Source of the DNA: Acidobacteriota bacterium
GTDB taxonomy: Bacteria > Acidobacteriota > Thermoanaerobaculia > Gp7-AA8
Length of the DNA: 64,000 bases
Direction of reading: 5' to 3'
NCBI GenBank assembly: GCA_003223645.1
Contig: QHVT01000004.1
Location: 185,334-249,333, forward strand
This document shows, piece after piece, positions 47,973 to 57,244 of this stretch (positions within the stretch are counted from its first letter, which is position 1; every line of letters begins with the position of its first letter). Made by a program: the position numbers and the translations under genes. The notes below the pieces were generated by a model that saw only the letters and a program-made list of their open reading frames with translations, ran no database searches and had not been told where the DNA came from.

Positions 47973-48290
47973 TTAGACGTTGATGCTGTCGATGCGGAGC
48001 TCGACGACGTCCTGACGGTGTCCGTGCTTCCGCTTGGTGTGGTTCTTACGGCGCTTCTTCTTGAAGACGATGATCTTGTCCCCGCGCGTCTCGCCGAGGA
48101 TCGTCGCCACGACCGAAGCACCCTCGACTGTCGGGCTGCCGGACTTCGGCGAGTCGCCGCCGACCATCAGCACGTCGTTGAACGTGATCTTGCTCTCCTC
48201 GGCGCTGCCGAGAACGTCACGCTCGACCTGAAGACGATCTCCCACGGCCACGCGGTACTGCTTCCCACCGGAACGAATGATGGCGTACAC
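47973..48290 (-). CDS. rplU: Ribosomal protein bL21
   Basis: 105 residues: [28 protein letters not shown] and the C-terminal basic [15 protein letters not shown] are L21. The start is GTG 48290, with GGAGG seven bases upstream; a TTG at 48296 would put the same site only about one base away. First gene of the rplU-rpmA-(obg) group. A promoter lies at 48314-48342. Confidence 0.95.
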   Translation of the reverse strand: MYAIIRSGGKQYRVAVGDRLQVERDVLGSAEESKITFNDVLMVGGDSPKSGSPTVEGASVVATILGETRGDKIIVFKKKRRKNHTKRKHGHRQDVVELRIDSINV

Positions 48291-48313
48291 GAACAATCCT
48301 CCAAAAACGCTGC

Positions 48314-48342
48314 TAGGTACACACCGGTGACGTGACAGTCAA
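48314..48342 (-). promoter_or_regulatory. Sigma-70-type promoter of rplU-rpmA
   Basis: On the minus strand TTGACT, a 17-base spacer and TACCTA lie 24-52 bases upstream of the rplU start codon. Good -35, weak -10, ideal spacing and a short leader with GGAGG. Best promoter candidate of the window. Confidence 0.55.
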
Positions 48343-48411
48343 CGGTGCGGAACGGCTTCAACTGATTGATGGGAAACGGAATTCCCGTAGGACTCTTAGG
48401 ACATTTAGGAC

Positions 48412-48459
48412 GTCCTAGAGGTCCTAGAGGTCCTAGAGGTCCTAGCTAGAGGTCCTAGC
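48412..48459. repeat. 9-bp tandem repeat GTCCTAGAG
   Basis: Four consecutive copies of GTCCTAG(AG) from 48412 and one more after a CTAG insert, in the 130-base gap between the rplU promoter and the TonB receptor terminator. GGACGTCC precedes it. Function unknown. Confidence 0.85.
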
Positions 48460-48490
48460 AAAAAGAAAGGCGGCCAAGGCCGCCTTTCTT
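48459..48490 (-). terminator. Terminator of the TonB-dependent receptor gene
   Basis: AAAGGCGGCC pairs with GGCCGCCTTT across two bases (48466-48487); on the minus strand CTTTTTG follows. It lies 20 bases after the receptor stop codon. The A-run on the other side makes it usable on both strands. Confidence 0.85.
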
Positions 48491-48508
48491 CCAAACAGAA
48501 GCGAAAAA

Positions 48509-51370
48509 CTAGAACGAGAAGCGAACGCCGAGCTGAGCGAGGCGCTGCTCGCCCTGGAGCGGGTCGCCCGCGAACACGGTCGGCTCGCCGAAACCGGTGG
48601 TGCCGCGCGTGCCGTTGAAGCGCGTGCCGTTCTTCTCGTTGAGCAGGTTGAAGATTTCGCCGATCAGCTCGACGCCGTAGTCGCCGCCGAACCTGAATTC
48701 CTTCGACACGCGAAGATCGAGCTGCGAGAACGACCCGCCGCGCAGCGAATTCACGTGCGACACGCCCGACGCGAGGTCGTTGTTGTAGCCGTCGCCGTTG
48801 ACGTCCGAACCGGCGAGATCGGTGTACGGAGTCGCCGAGCGGTAGCGAAGGATGCCGGCGACGTTGATGTCGAACGGCGCGTGATAGAGCGTGCTCACCG
48901 TGAGTTTATGACGCGCATCGGTGAACAGCGGACCGAAGTTCCGGCTGTCGAGCGGGTCGAGCGCGTACGCCGGAGCGTTGAGCTGCGCGCCGGGCTGCAA
49001 CGAGTTGTCCCACAGGCGGAACTCGTCGGCGCCGGTCAGCACGTTTCCTTCGGACTCGGACCAGGTGTAGAAGCCCTGTGCTTCGAACTTCGACGCGCGC
49101 GCGTGGAAGCCGACGTTGAAGCCCTTGTACGTCGCTTCGCCGTCAGACATCCAAAGACGCGTGTTGCCGGAAACGCCGGGAAGAATGCGCGAGCCGCCGA
49201 CGACCGGGTTCGCGCGGAAGCGATACGGGATGTCGGTGTAGTCGATGTGCACTGCGTCGAACGTCAGGCCGAGCCAATCGGTCGCCTGCATCGAGTAGCC
49301 GAGCGAGATCTGTTCGGACCTCGGAGCTTTCCATGCTTTCTGCGCGATGTTGTTCGGAAGGATCGCACCGCCGCCCTGGTTCGGCGGCAGCGGATCGATG
49401 CCCGGACGGAAGAAGGTTCCGTTCGCGTTCTTGATGCCGGTCGCGTTCTCATTCGAGTAGACGATGCCGTACGTCGACTGCACGGCGGCGGCCGGGAAGA
49501 GGGTCGTGGCGTTGGTGTACGGGAAGTCGTAGTAGATCCCGTAGCCGCCGCGCACGATGTGCTTCGCGTCGCCCTTGATGTCGTACGTGAATCCGAGACG
49601 CGGGGCGAAGTTGCCGTCCATGTCCTCGATCTGGTCGGCCTCGCCGTTCTTGAACGGCTTGAGGAAGCCGAGCTCGGGGTGTGCGTTCGCCGCGGCCTTG
49701 AAGAGCGGCAGCAGCGGATTCGTTCTCTGATCGAGATCGAATCCCTCCCATCGGTCGTAGCGCACGCCGATGTTGAAGGTGAGCTGATTGTTGAACGACC
49801 AGTCGTCCTGCAGGTATGCGTTGTACTGATTGACCGGAGTCTGATCGCCGAAGAATCCGCCGAAGATGGTGATGGCCGCGACCGGCGAGGTCGGGCTGTT
49901 GTTCAGCATCGCGAACTGGCCGCTGGTGCCGGTGGTGAAGTCGCCGCCGAGAATCGGCTCGTGGATGTAGTTCCCGCCGATCTTGAAGTCGTGGCGTTTT
50001 CCGCCGAGCGTCGTGGACCAGCTGAAGTCATCCTTGAACTGCGACTTCTCCTGAACGGTGGTCTGTGGGGTGTTGACGTTCTGTCCCGACTGCACGCCGT
50101 TCGGGAAGTAGAGGTTCGGCTCGTTGGAGTTGGGAAGAATGCCGTTCTCGAACCGCGTCCACTGATAGACGAACTCGTTCAGCTTGTCGCCGCTGATCGT
50201 CCAGGTGTGGCCGAGGAGCGCGGACTTGTAGTTGTTCGTGATCGTGCCCTGGTTGGAGGGCGTGTACTGCGGCGCGGCGCCATAGATGTCGCTGTTCTTC
50301 TGGTAGCCGTAGCGGACCTGTACGAGCTGTTTCGCCGTGAGGTTCCACGACGTCTTCGCGGTTCCCAACTCGTCTTCGAACGGGATCGCGCCACTCGTTC
50401 CGTCGATCGACGGGAAGATGCCGCCGGTGTCGAACGTGACGGTGGTGTCGCGCTTGGTCTTCTCGTAGGTGCCGAAGAAGTGCGCCTTGTCCTTGATGAT
50501 CGGGCCGCCGAACGACACGCCGTATTGTTTGCGCTTGTATTCGCCCTTGTCGGCGCCGGCCTGCTTCTCGGTCTCGGTCTTCTCGTTGAGGCTCTTGTCG
50601 CGGAAGAAGCCGTAGACGCTGCCGTCGAAGTCGTTGGTGCCGCTCTTGGTGACGACGCTCAGCACGCCGCCCGACGAACGGCCGAATTCGGCCTTGTACG
50701 ACATCGTCTGGATCTTGAACTCCTGCACCGCTTCGAGGTTGAAGTTCTGCAGCGCGCCGCCGATCGTGTCGTCGGTGTTGTCGCCGCCGTCGATCAGGTA
50801 GTTGACGTTTCGTCCGCTGCCGCCGTTGAGCGCGACGGTCAGCTGGCCCGGCTTAGTCGGGTCGGCGTTGACGGAGAGCTGCGTGCCCGGCGCGAGAGAC
50901 GCGAGGTTCGCGAACTGGCGGCCGTTGAGCGGCAGGTTCTCGAGCTCGTTCTGGCTGACCACCGTTCCCACCGCGGGATCGGTCGCGACGAGCGGCGCTT
51001 CGGCCGTGACGGTGATCGCTTCCGTCACCGAGGCCTGCTTGAGCGCGACGTTGAGCTCACGCTCGGACGCGACGTTGAGAACCACATTCTCCGTCGTCAC
51101 GGTCGCGAATCCGGAAAGCTCCGCGATCACTTTGTACGTGCCGGGAGGAAGCGAGGGAAAACGATACGTTCCATCGGCCGCGGTCACGGTCGTGCGCACC
51201 AATCCCGTTTCGGGATTCGTGGCCGTGACCGTCACGCCGGGAACCGGACTACCCGATGCGTCCGCAACCGTACCGGACAACGCCGACTGCGATTGTCCGA
51301 ACGCCAACGTGGGTAGGAAAAGCGCCATGGCCAGTGCCAGGGCAAACCACTTGAGGGAGCGACTATTCAT
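48509..51370 (-). CDS. Oar-like TonB-dependent outer-membrane receptor
   Basis: 953 residues. Signal peptide (LALAMALFLPTLAFG), then a carboxypeptidase-regulatory-like beta domain (SALSGTVADASGSPVPGVTV ... PPGTYKVIAELSGFATV), a plug domain (LENLPLNGRQFANLASLAPG; GGSGRNVNYLIDGGDNTDD) and a large barrel ending in Phe (LGVRFSF). This is the Oar/SusC-like class abundant in Acidobacteriota and Bacteroidota, importing large substrates such as oligosaccharides or peptides; the substrate is not readable. AAGGATGG precedes the ATG. Single-gene unit with its own terminator. The sulfatase-TPR gene lies 148 bases upstream. Confidence 0.93.
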   Translation of the reverse strand: MNSRSLKWFALALAMALFLPTLAFGQSQSALSGTVADASGSPVPGVTVTATNPETGLVRTTVTAADGTYRFPSLPPGTYKVIAELSGFATVTTENVVLNVASERELNVALKQASVTEAITVTAEAPLVATDPAVGTVVSQNELENLPLNGRQFANLASLAPGTQLSVNADPTKPGQLTVALNGGSGRNVNYLIDGGDNTDDTIGGALQNFNLEAVQEFKIQTMSYKAEFGRSSGGVLSVVTKSGTNDFDGSVYGFFRDKSLNEKTETEKQAGADKGEYKRKQYGVSFGGPIIKDKAHFFGTYEKTKRDTTVTFDTGGIFPSIDGTSGAIPFEDELGTAKTSWNLTAKQLVQVRYGYQKNSDIYGAAPQYTPSNQGTITNNYKSALLGHTWTISGDKLNEFVYQWTRFENGILPNSNEPNLYFPNGVQSGQNVNTPQTTVQEKSQFKDDFSWSTTLGGKRHDFKIGGNYIHEPILGGDFTTGTSGQFAMLNNSPTSPVAAITIFGGFFGDQTPVNQYNAYLQDDWSFNNQLTFNIGVRYDRWEGFDLDQRTNPLLPLFKAAANAHPELGFLKPFKNGEADQIEDMDGNFAPRLGFTYDIKGDAKHIVRGGYGIYYDFPYTNATTLFPAAAVQSTYGIVYSNENATGIKNANGTFFRPGIDPLPPNQGGGAILPNNIAQKAWKAPRSEQISLGYSMQATDWLGLTFDAVHIDYTDIPYRFRANPVVGGSRILPGVSGNTRLWMSDGEATYKGFNVGFHARASKFEAQGFYTWSESEGNVLTGADEFRLWDNSLQPGAQLNAPAYALDPLDSRNFGPLFTDARHKLTVSTLYHAPFDINVAGILRYRSATPYTDLAGSDVNGDGYNNDLASGVSHVNSLRGGSFSQLDLRVSKEFRFGGDYGVELIGEIFNLLNEKNGTRFNGTRGTTGFGEPTVFAGDPLQGEQRLAQLGVRFSF

Positions 51371-51518
51371 GCGTCACCATCCTTGATTTGTAAAACTCAT
51401 CACCGATTTATCCGAAAACTTTGCGGCAATCATACGGGCAATCCGCGTTGCCGCACAATCTCTGTTTTGTCTCGATTTTACGGGCATTTACGTCATTCGG
51501 TTTTCTGGACGACGGCGT

Positions 51519-53645
51519 TCAATTCGACGGATTTTTGTGCACCTGCGCGAGCAGCGCACGAGCGACTTCGCGTTGGCGTGAAAACGCGGGATCGTTGCCC
51601 GTTTTCGCGATGAACTGCCGGCAATCGGCCGCCGCGGCATCGAGATTGCCCGTGCCCTGCAATGCGACGATACGGCCGAAGCGCGCCTCATGATAGTTCG
51701 GCGAGAGCTGCAGCGCGCGGTCGAAGTTGATGACCGCTTCACGATATCGATCGCGATCGACGTTCAGCACGCCGAGTCCATTGAAAGGATCGGGATAATT
51801 CGGCGCGAGCTCGATCGCGCGCTGATACGCGCGCTCCGCGTCGTCGCCGCGGCCTAACGCGCGCGCGGCGTTGCCGATGTTGTTATGGATGCGCGCATTG
51901 CGCGGATCGATCTGCGCGGCTTTCTGAAATTCGTCGAGCGCGAGAACCGGCTTCTGTTCGGACATCTCGATGATGCCGAGGACGTTGTGCGCGTCGGGAT
52001 TCGCCGAGTCGCGCCGCAATGCCTCGCGCACCGCTTCGCTCGCGCGCTTCATATCGCCCGCCTCCTGAAACGCGGCGGCGAGGTTGTACCAGGCGCGCGT
52101 GTCGTCGGGCGCGAACGCGATCGCCTCGCGATACAGCTCGATCGCGCGCGCGGGACGTCCGCGCAGCAGCTCGACTCGCGCGAGCGACGCGCGGAAGATC
52201 GGATTTTCCTTGTCGCGCTGCACGAGATCATCGAGCAGTGCAACCGCTTCGTCGTAGCGCTTCGCGGTCGTGGCCCACGTCGCTTCTTCGAATTTGTGGA
52301 AGAGCGGAGCCATGACTTTCGGATCGGCGTGCGACGTGCGGCCCGACGGCGTGCCGCCGACGTAGCCGAGACTCGCGAGCTTCGCCATCGTTTCCGCATC
52401 GGGTGCGGAGGCGGGCGAGTTTTTCGGTGCAGTTGCGACGAGCGCGGCGAGACTCGTCGACAGCGCGCGCATCGTGCGTCGCTCTTCGCTGTAGAGATTG
52501 CGCGACTCGTGCGGATCGCGCGCGAGGTCGTACAGCTCGGGCGCGGGCGAGGAGATGTATTTCGTATCGCCGCGACGCAATGCGGAGAGTCCGCTCCAGC
52601 CGAAGACGGCGGGGTATTCGGTTTCGGCGTAGACGTCGGTCGACGACGGCTCTTCCTTCTTACGGATTGCTTGCGAGAGATCGCGGCCGTCTGCTTTCAA
52701 TGCGACGTTCGTCATCGCCGCGATCGTCGGCGCGATGTCGGCGAGACTCACCGGCGTCTTCACGACGTGCGGATCGATGCCGGGCGCGGAGATGATCAGC
52801 GGCACGCGCAGCGTCGGCTCGTACAAGAGCAAACCGTGCGTCAGCTCGCCGTGCTCGCCTAACGCTTCGCCGTGATCGCCGGCGATCACGGCGATGGTGC
52901 GATCGCGCTGCGGCAGCGCATCGAGAATGCGCCGCACTTGCGCGTCGACGAACGCGATCTCGCCGTCGTACGGCGACGACGCGTAGCGCGAGCGATACGG
53001 CTCCGGCGCGGCGTAGGGCGCATGCGCGTCGTAGAGATGCACCCACGCGAAGAACGGACGGCCGTCGTCCTTCGCGAGCCACGCGAGCGCGCGATCGGTG
53101 ACGAGGTCGCCGCGCCGCTCCGCTTCGAGATGATCGCCGAGCGTCGGATCGCGCGGGATCTCGTCGTCGTAGACGTCGAAGCCGCGATTGAGACCGAAAC
53201 GATGATCGAGCACGAACGCGCCGAGAAACGCGGCGGTGCGATAGCCGTTCGCCTGCAACAGCGTGGCGAGCGTCACGCGATCCGCGGGAAACGAATTCGC
53301 GCCGTTGTTGTGCACGCCGTGATGGAGCGGGAGCAGACCGGAGAGGATCGTGGAGTGAGAAGGAAGCGTAAGCGGGACGGCGCTCGTGGCGTTGTCGAAG
53401 CGAACGCCGGACTTTGCGACGGAGTCGATTGCGGGAGTGAATTCGCGAGAGAGACGATCGGCGCGGAAAGTGTCGAGCGTGATGAGGAGGACGTTGTACT
53501 TAGGTTGCTCACGCTTCGTGCACGCGCTGAAAAGCAGAAGGCAGAAGGCAGAAGGCAAAAGGCAGAAGTAAGAAGTGAGTTTGCGGCGCGTGTTTTTTCT
53601 TACTTCTGCCTTCTGCCTTCTGCCTTCTGCCTTCATTCGTCTCAC
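51519..53645 (-). CDS. Sulfatase-superfamily lipoprotein with C-terminal TPRs; signal peptide encoded by a repeat array
   Basis: 708 residues. The N-terminus carries [18 protein letters not shown], a hydrophobic segment with lipobox Cys42, encoded by an inverted heptamer array. The alkaline-phosphatase/sulfatase fold follows: [15 protein letters not shown] (metal Asp), the nucleophile region [14 protein letters not shown] with Thr93 where sulfatases have Cys/Ser, [14 protein letters not shown], and YLYDAHAPY-type segments. Residues about 460-700 are tetratricopeptide repeats ([20 protein letters not shown]). Possibly a phosphatase/phosphotransferase or sulfatase-like enzyme anchored in a membrane. 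GTG 53645 overlaps the carboxylase stop. Confidence 0.85.
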   Translation of the reverse strand: MRRMKAEGRRQKAEVRKNTRRKLTSYFCLLPSAFCLLLFSACTKREQPKYNVLLITLDTFRADRLSREFTPAIDSVAKSGVRFDNATSAVPLTLPSHSTILSGLLPLHHGVHNNGANSFPADRVTLATLLQANGYRTAAFLGAFVLDHRFGLNRGFDVYDDEIPRDPTLGDHLEAERRGDLVTDRALAWLAKDDGRPFFAWVHLYDAHAPYAAPEPYRSRYASSPYDGEIAFVDAQVRRILDALPQRDRTIAVIAGDHGEALGEHGELTHGLLLYEPTLRVPLIISAPGIDPHVVKTPVSLADIAPTIAAMTNVALKADGRDLSQAIRKKEEPSSTDVYAETEYPAVFGWSGLSALRRGDTKYISSPAPELYDLARDPHESRNLYSEERRTMRALSTSLAALVATAPKNSPASAPDAETMAKLASLGYVGGTPSGRTSHADPKVMAPLFHKFEEATWATTAKRYDEAVALLDDLVQRDKENPIFRASLARVELLRGRPARAIELYREAIAFAPDDTRAWYNLAAAFQEAGDMKRASEAVREALRRDSANPDAHNVLGIIEMSEQKPVLALDEFQKAAQIDPRNARIHNNIGNAARALGRGDDAERAYQRAIELAPNYPDPFNGLGVLNVDRDRYREAVINFDRALQLSPNYHEARFGRIVALQGTGNLDAAAADCRQFIAKTGNDPAFSRQREVARALLAQVHKNPSN
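53530..53635. repeat. Inverted heptamer-array element within the sulfatase 5' end
   Basis: GCAGAAG repeats (53530-53575) face CTTCTGC repeats (53598-53635), with TAAGAAG/CTTACTT at the inner edge. It sits inside the translated 5' end of the lipoprotein gene and supplies its signal peptide. Confidence 0.88.
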
Positions 53646-55156
53646 AGCGGAATATTGCCGTGTTTCTTCGGCGGATTCTTATCGCGCTTGTTTCTCAGCA
53701 TCGCGAACGCGGTGATCAGTTTCCTGCGCGTGAACCGCGGCTCGATGATCTCGTCGATGTATCCGCGCTCCGCTGCGATGTAGGGATTCGCGAACTTGTC
53801 TTTGTACTCCGCGACTTTCTCTTCGCGGTTGTCCGCGCCGCGATAAAGGATGTTCACGGCGCCTTCGGCTCCCATCACCGCGATCTCGGCGGTCGGGTAC
53901 GCGTAGTTCATGTCGGCGCGGATGTGTTTCGAGTTCATCACGCAATACGCGCCGCCGTACGCCTTCCTCGTGATCACCGTGATCTTCGGCACCGTCGCCT
54001 CGGCCAGTGAATACAAGAGCTTCGCGCCGTGCACGATGATGCCGCCGTACTCCTGCCCCGTCCCCGGCAGAAATCCCGGCACGTCTTCGAGCACGAGCAG
54101 CGGGATGTTGAACGCGTCGCAGAAGCGGACGAAGCGCGCGCCTTTGCGCGAGGCGTCAATGTCGAGGACGCCCGCGAGAAACGCCGGCTGGTTCGCGACG
54201 ACACCGATTGATTGTCCGTTCAGCCGGATGAAGCCGACAACGATATTGCGCGCGAAATGCTGATGCACTTCGAGGAAATGTGCTTCGTCGGCAATCGTCT
54301 TGATCAGGTCGCGGATTTCGTACGGCTGGTTCGGACTCTCCGGAATGAACGAGTCGAGCGCGTCGTCGACGCGGTTGATGTCGTCCGACGTCGCTACGCG
54401 CGGCGGCTCTTCGAGATTGTTCGACGGCAGGTACGAGAGCAGCTCGCGGATCAGCGCGATGCAGTCTTCGTCCGACTCGGTGGCAAAGTGCGCGACGCCG
54501 GAGACCTGGTTGTGCGTCTCCGCGCCGCCGAGTTTTTCTTTCGTCACTTCTTCGTGCGTGACCGTGCGAATGACGTCGGGGCCGGTCACGAACATGTACG
54601 AGGTCTTCTTCACCATCAAGATGAAGTCGGTGATGGCCGGCGAATACACCGCGCCGCCTGCGCACGGTCCCATGATCGCGGAGATCTGCGGCACGACTCC
54701 AGATGCGAGCGTGTTGCGCAGAAAGATGTCGGCGTAGCCGCCTAACGACACGACGCCTTCCTGAATGCGCGCGCCGCCGGAGTCGTTGAGGCCGATGACC
54801 GGCGCGCCGTTCTTCATCGCCAGGTCCATGATCTTCACGATCTTCGCGGCGTGCGTTTCGCTGAGCGATCCGCCGAAAACCGTGAAGTCCTGCGCGAACG
54901 CATACACGAGCCGCCCCTGCACCGTGCCGTAGCCCGTGACCACGCCGTCGCCGGGGATGCGCTGCTTGTCCATGCCGAAGTCGATCGAGCGATGGACCAC
55001 GAGTTGATCAAGTTCCTGGAACGAACCCGGATCGAAGAGCAGCGCGATGCGCTCGCGCGCGATGAGCTTCCCTTCGTTGTGCTGCCGGTCGATGCGCGCC
55101 TGGCCGCCGCCGAGCTCACTCTGTTGTTTGCGGCGTTCGAGTTCGTCGGTGTTCAT
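53642..55156 (-). CDS. pccB: Acyl-CoA (propionyl-/methylmalonyl-type) carboxylase beta subunit
   Basis: 504 residues. Carboxyltransferase domains: [20 protein letters not shown] (N-CoA-binding) and, in the C-domain, [20 protein letters not shown] and [20 protein letters not shown]. It transfers the carboxyl group from biotin to acyl-CoA, most likely propionyl- or acetyl-CoA; the alpha (biotin carboxylase/BCCP) subunit is not in this window. The ATG has no strong ribosome-binding site. A GTCATCCTGAG palindrome separates it from DUF507. It overlaps the sulfatase-TPR gene. Confidence 0.93.
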   Translation of the reverse strand: MNTDELERRKQQSELGGGQARIDRQHNEGKLIARERIALLFDPGSFQELDQLVVHRSIDFGMDKQRIPGDGVVTGYGTVQGRLVYAFAQDFTVFGGSLSETHAAKIVKIMDLAMKNGAPVIGLNDSGGARIQEGVVSLGGYADIFLRNTLASGVVPQISAIMGPCAGGAVYSPAITDFILMVKKTSYMFVTGPDVIRTVTHEEVTKEKLGGAETHNQVSGVAHFATESDEDCIALIRELLSYLPSNNLEEPPRVATSDDINRVDDALDSFIPESPNQPYEIRDLIKTIADEAHFLEVHQHFARNIVVGFIRLNGQSIGVVANQPAFLAGVLDIDASRKGARFVRFCDAFNIPLLVLEDVPGFLPGTGQEYGGIIVHGAKLLYSLAEATVPKITVITRKAYGGAYCVMNSKHIRADMNYAYPTAEIAVMGAEGAVNILYRGADNREEKVAEYKDKFANPYIAAERGYIDEIIEPRFTRRKLITAFAMLRNKRDKNPPKKHGNIPL

Positions 55157-55186
55157 CTGCCAGTGTCATTCCGAGCCACGATCCCC

Positions 55187-55280
55187 GTCATCCTGAGCCG
55201 CGCAGACGGCGAAGGATCTCGAAATGGCAGGCTCTTCGTATTTCGAGGTCCTTCGTCGCGCTTCGCCGACTCAGGATGAC
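55187..55280. repeat. Palindromic element, GTCATCCTGAG family
   Basis: Outer arms GTCATCCTGAG/CTCAGGATGAC, inner arms GAAGGATCTCGAAAT and ATTTCGAGGTCCTTC. This is a diverged relative of the GTCATCCCGAG elements (13990-14089 and others). It fills the gap between pccB and DUF507; a partial GTCATTCCGAG copy lies next to it (about 55164). Confidence 0.85.
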
Positions 55281-55306
55281 GGCGGATTTCTTCACGGCCT
55301 CTCCGT

Positions 55307-55570
55307 TCACAAAATGAAATTCTTCTCACTCGCAATCCTGCGCATCTCTTCTTCGATCTGGTGATCGGTGGCGCGGTCGCTGAGGCGCTGGCGGGCTTCC
55401 TGTTCGATCGCCTCGACGGCGGCGAAGTTCTCGCCCAGCGCTTTCGCCACCACGATGATCCCCGCCTCGGCGTCGCGAAACTCCACGAGTCCGCGGTCCT
55501 CGAGGCGGTTGACGATCGCGCGTGCGAGAAACTCGATGCGCTTGCCGGTGCCGTTCACGACGGGCCGCAT
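55307..55570 (-). CDS. DUF507 family protein
   Basis: 87 residues, helical: RIEFLARAIVNRLEDRGLVE and EQEARQRLSDRATDHQIEEE are DUF507-like; full family members are about twice this length with two similar halves, so this is the single-domain form. The ATG shares one base with the stop of the gene before it (TAATG). No biochemical role known for DUF507. Confidence 0.7.
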   Translation of the reverse strand: MRPVVNGTGKRIEFLARAIVNRLEDRGLVEFRDAEAGIIVVAKALGENFAAVEAIEQEARQRLSDRATDHQIEEEMRRIASEKNFIL

Positions 55571-56346
55571 TAAAGCATCATCTCCGCGCCGAAGGAACCG
55601 CCCGCGTAGGGGTACCAGGTGACGGTTTCGGAGACGGCCTCGATCCTCCCGGCGTGAACGGTAGCGGGGTAGACGCGCGTGCCGTCGTCGATGAGCACGC
55701 GTACGGTTAGGCCATCGGGCGGCGCGAGCAGCGCGACCGCGCGCGGCAGATCGGGATCGATGCCGGTTTTTTCCGTGCGCAGCCGCAGGTTGAGCGGCAT
55801 GCGGATCGGCCGCACGCGATAGCTGGGGCGATACCAGTTCTCGCCGAATGTTTCGCCGATGTCGTGACCTTTGCCGTCGACGCCGCCGGCCATTTGATCG
55901 ACATTCGGCAGCGACGGCAGGAGCGCGGCACTCACGTTCGGCGCGAGGACGAGATGCTTCGGCGCTTCGCGCTCCTGTTGCTCGACCCGCTTCATCGCGT
56001 TCGCAACTCGCTCGACATCATCCAGCGAATCGATGAGCGCACGAATGCGCCCGTTCACGATCGACAGATGCACGCGATGCGTTTCTTCGGTCCACGTTCG
56101 TCCGTCGAACTCGTGCTCGGCGATGCCATGGCTGACGATCAGTCGCTCGATGTTCACGTCGATCGCGCGGATCGTTTCTACGGTTGCGAGCACGTGTTCA
56201 TCCGAGAGCCAGAGCGCTTCACGATGCTCCGGCTCGCACGTGAACAACTCCCCTTCTTCGATCGCGATGCCGCTCTCGCTCACGCGCACGAGCGTTCCGT
56301 TCTCCCAACGCACGACGTACCCACGCTTGCGATAGATCTCTCTCAT
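55570..56346 (-). CDS. Unknown protein paired with the TldD-like gene
   Basis: 258 residues from ATG 56346, which overlaps the previous stop (ATGA). Begins YRKRGYVVRWENGTLVRVSE, ends with TVTWYPYAGGSFGAEMML. The middle carries LVLAPNVSAALLPSLPNVDQ followed by a Gly/His-rich segment (GGVDGKGHDIGETFGENW). In TldD/TldE pairs the second protein is a homologous partner; here similarity to TldE is not evident. No signal peptide, no membrane segment. Function unknown. Confidence 0.55.
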   Translation of the reverse strand: MREIYRKRGYVVRWENGTLVRVSESGIAIEEGELFTCEPEHREALWLSDEHVLATVETIRAIDVNIERLIVSHGIAEHEFDGRTWTEETHRVHLSIVNGRIRALIDSLDDVERVANAMKRVEQQEREAPKHLVLAPNVSAALLPSLPNVDQMAGGVDGKGHDIGETFGENWYRPSYRVRPIRMPLNLRLRTEKTGIDPDLPRAVALLAPPDGLTVRVLIDDGTRVYPATVHAGRIEAVSETVTWYPYAGGSFGAEMML

Positions 56347-57239
56347 GCGAAGAGCGTCATCATCACCGGCGCGAACGAGCCGACGACGAGCTCCTGTCCC
56401 TCGCGCGAGCAGACGACTCCCGGATAGCGCAGCGTCTCGCCTTCGGCTGCGACGATCGCGCGCGCGACGGCTTCGCGCGACTCGGTGATCTCGAAGGGGG
56501 GGAGGCGGCGGCCTTCGTAGTTCGCGGCGGCGATGTGGAGGGTGACGGTTTGGGTGAGGGGCTCGTATTCGCCGCCGGCGACGAGGAGGACTTCGATGGA
56601 GGGGACAGGCTGGAAAGCCTGTCCTACACCGCTTGCAATCAACGTTGTCATGCGCAACAAGGGCACGTCGCGAAAGGTCGCGCGGCGGATGCGCAGCGGG
56701 ACGTCGACGTGCAGCCATGACGGCCATTCGATCGCTGCGTGTTCATGTTCGAGAGGATGGCCGATCGCTTCGTGCAGGAGCACCGCGGCGGATCCGTTGC
56801 GCCAGACGATCGGGACGCCGTGATAGTCGATCAGCTCGCCGGACGGCTCGACGTCCGCGAGCTCGCGCAGGAGCGCGTAGTCAACGGACGCGTGCTCGGG
56901 CGACGTGACGATCGAGAGTCCGCGCAGGCCGATCGTCATCGTCGATGAAGTGCCATCGGTGCTTGCCGTCGCGACGAGGCGTACGCGCGCGTCGCGCGGC
57001 ATCGCGTCATGCATGCGTTGCATCTCGCGATCGCAGATCGCGAGGAGTGCATCGTCGCGCGAATCTGTCGCGATGATTCCGTACTCGTCTTCGATCGCTT
57101 CGCCGTGCGAGAGCCGGCGCTCGAGGAGACGGCCGCGCAGCCAAAGCTCGTCGCGGGTGGCGATGCGGAATACGGATGGCGGATGGCGGATGGCGGATGG
57201 CGGATTCACACCGGCCATCTGCCATCTGCCGTCTGCCAT
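56343..57239 (-). CDS. TldD/PmbA-like protein with HExxxH motif
   Basis: 298 residues from ATG 57239 (a TTG at 57248 overlaps the kinase stop and is possible). The core has AAVLLHEAIGHPLEHEHA, the HExxxH zinc motif of TldD proteases, and VGQAFQPVPSIEVLLVAGGE, where the first seven residues are encoded by a REP-like palindrome. The first about 25 residues (ADGRWQMAG ... PPSAIRHPPS) come from a GGATGGC array, so the ancestral start is lost. Shorter than TldD (about 480). Peptide or toxin-precursor proteolysis is the family's role. Second gene of an operon headed by a Ser/Thr kinase. Confidence 0.65.
   Translation of the reverse strand: MADGRWQMAGVNPPSAIRHPPSVFRIATRDELWLRGRLLERRLSHGEAIEDEYGIIATDSRDDALLAICDREMQRMHDAMPRDARVRLVATASTDGTSSTMTIGLRGLSIVTSPEHASVDYALLRELADVEPSGELIDYHGVPIVWRNGSAAVLLHEAIGHPLEHEHAAIEWPSWLHVDVPLRIRRATFRDVPLLRMTTLIASGVGQAFQPVPSIEVLLVAGGEYEPLTQTVTLHIAAANYEGRRLPPFEITESREAVARAIVAAEGETLRYPGVVCSREGQELVVGSFAPVMMTLFA
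56600..56631. repeat. REP-like palindrome inside the tldD-like gene
   Basis: GGGACAGGCTGGAAAGCCTG(TCC) hairpin followed by TACACCGC, same as in nadD. In frame. Confidence 0.85.
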
Positions 57240-57243
57240 CTGC
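57173..57243. repeat. GGATGGC heptamer array with inverted arm
   Basis: Four tandem GGATGGC units face four GCCATCTGCC-type units, so the region can form a hairpin. It spans the junction of the kinase and the tldD-like gene and encodes the latter's N-terminus. Confidence 0.85.
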
Positions 57244-57244
57244 T

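Noticed and set aside
48294-48296. TTG as rplU start
   Set aside because: GGAGG would be about one base from it; GTG 48290 has the right spacing and gives the usual L21 N-terminus.
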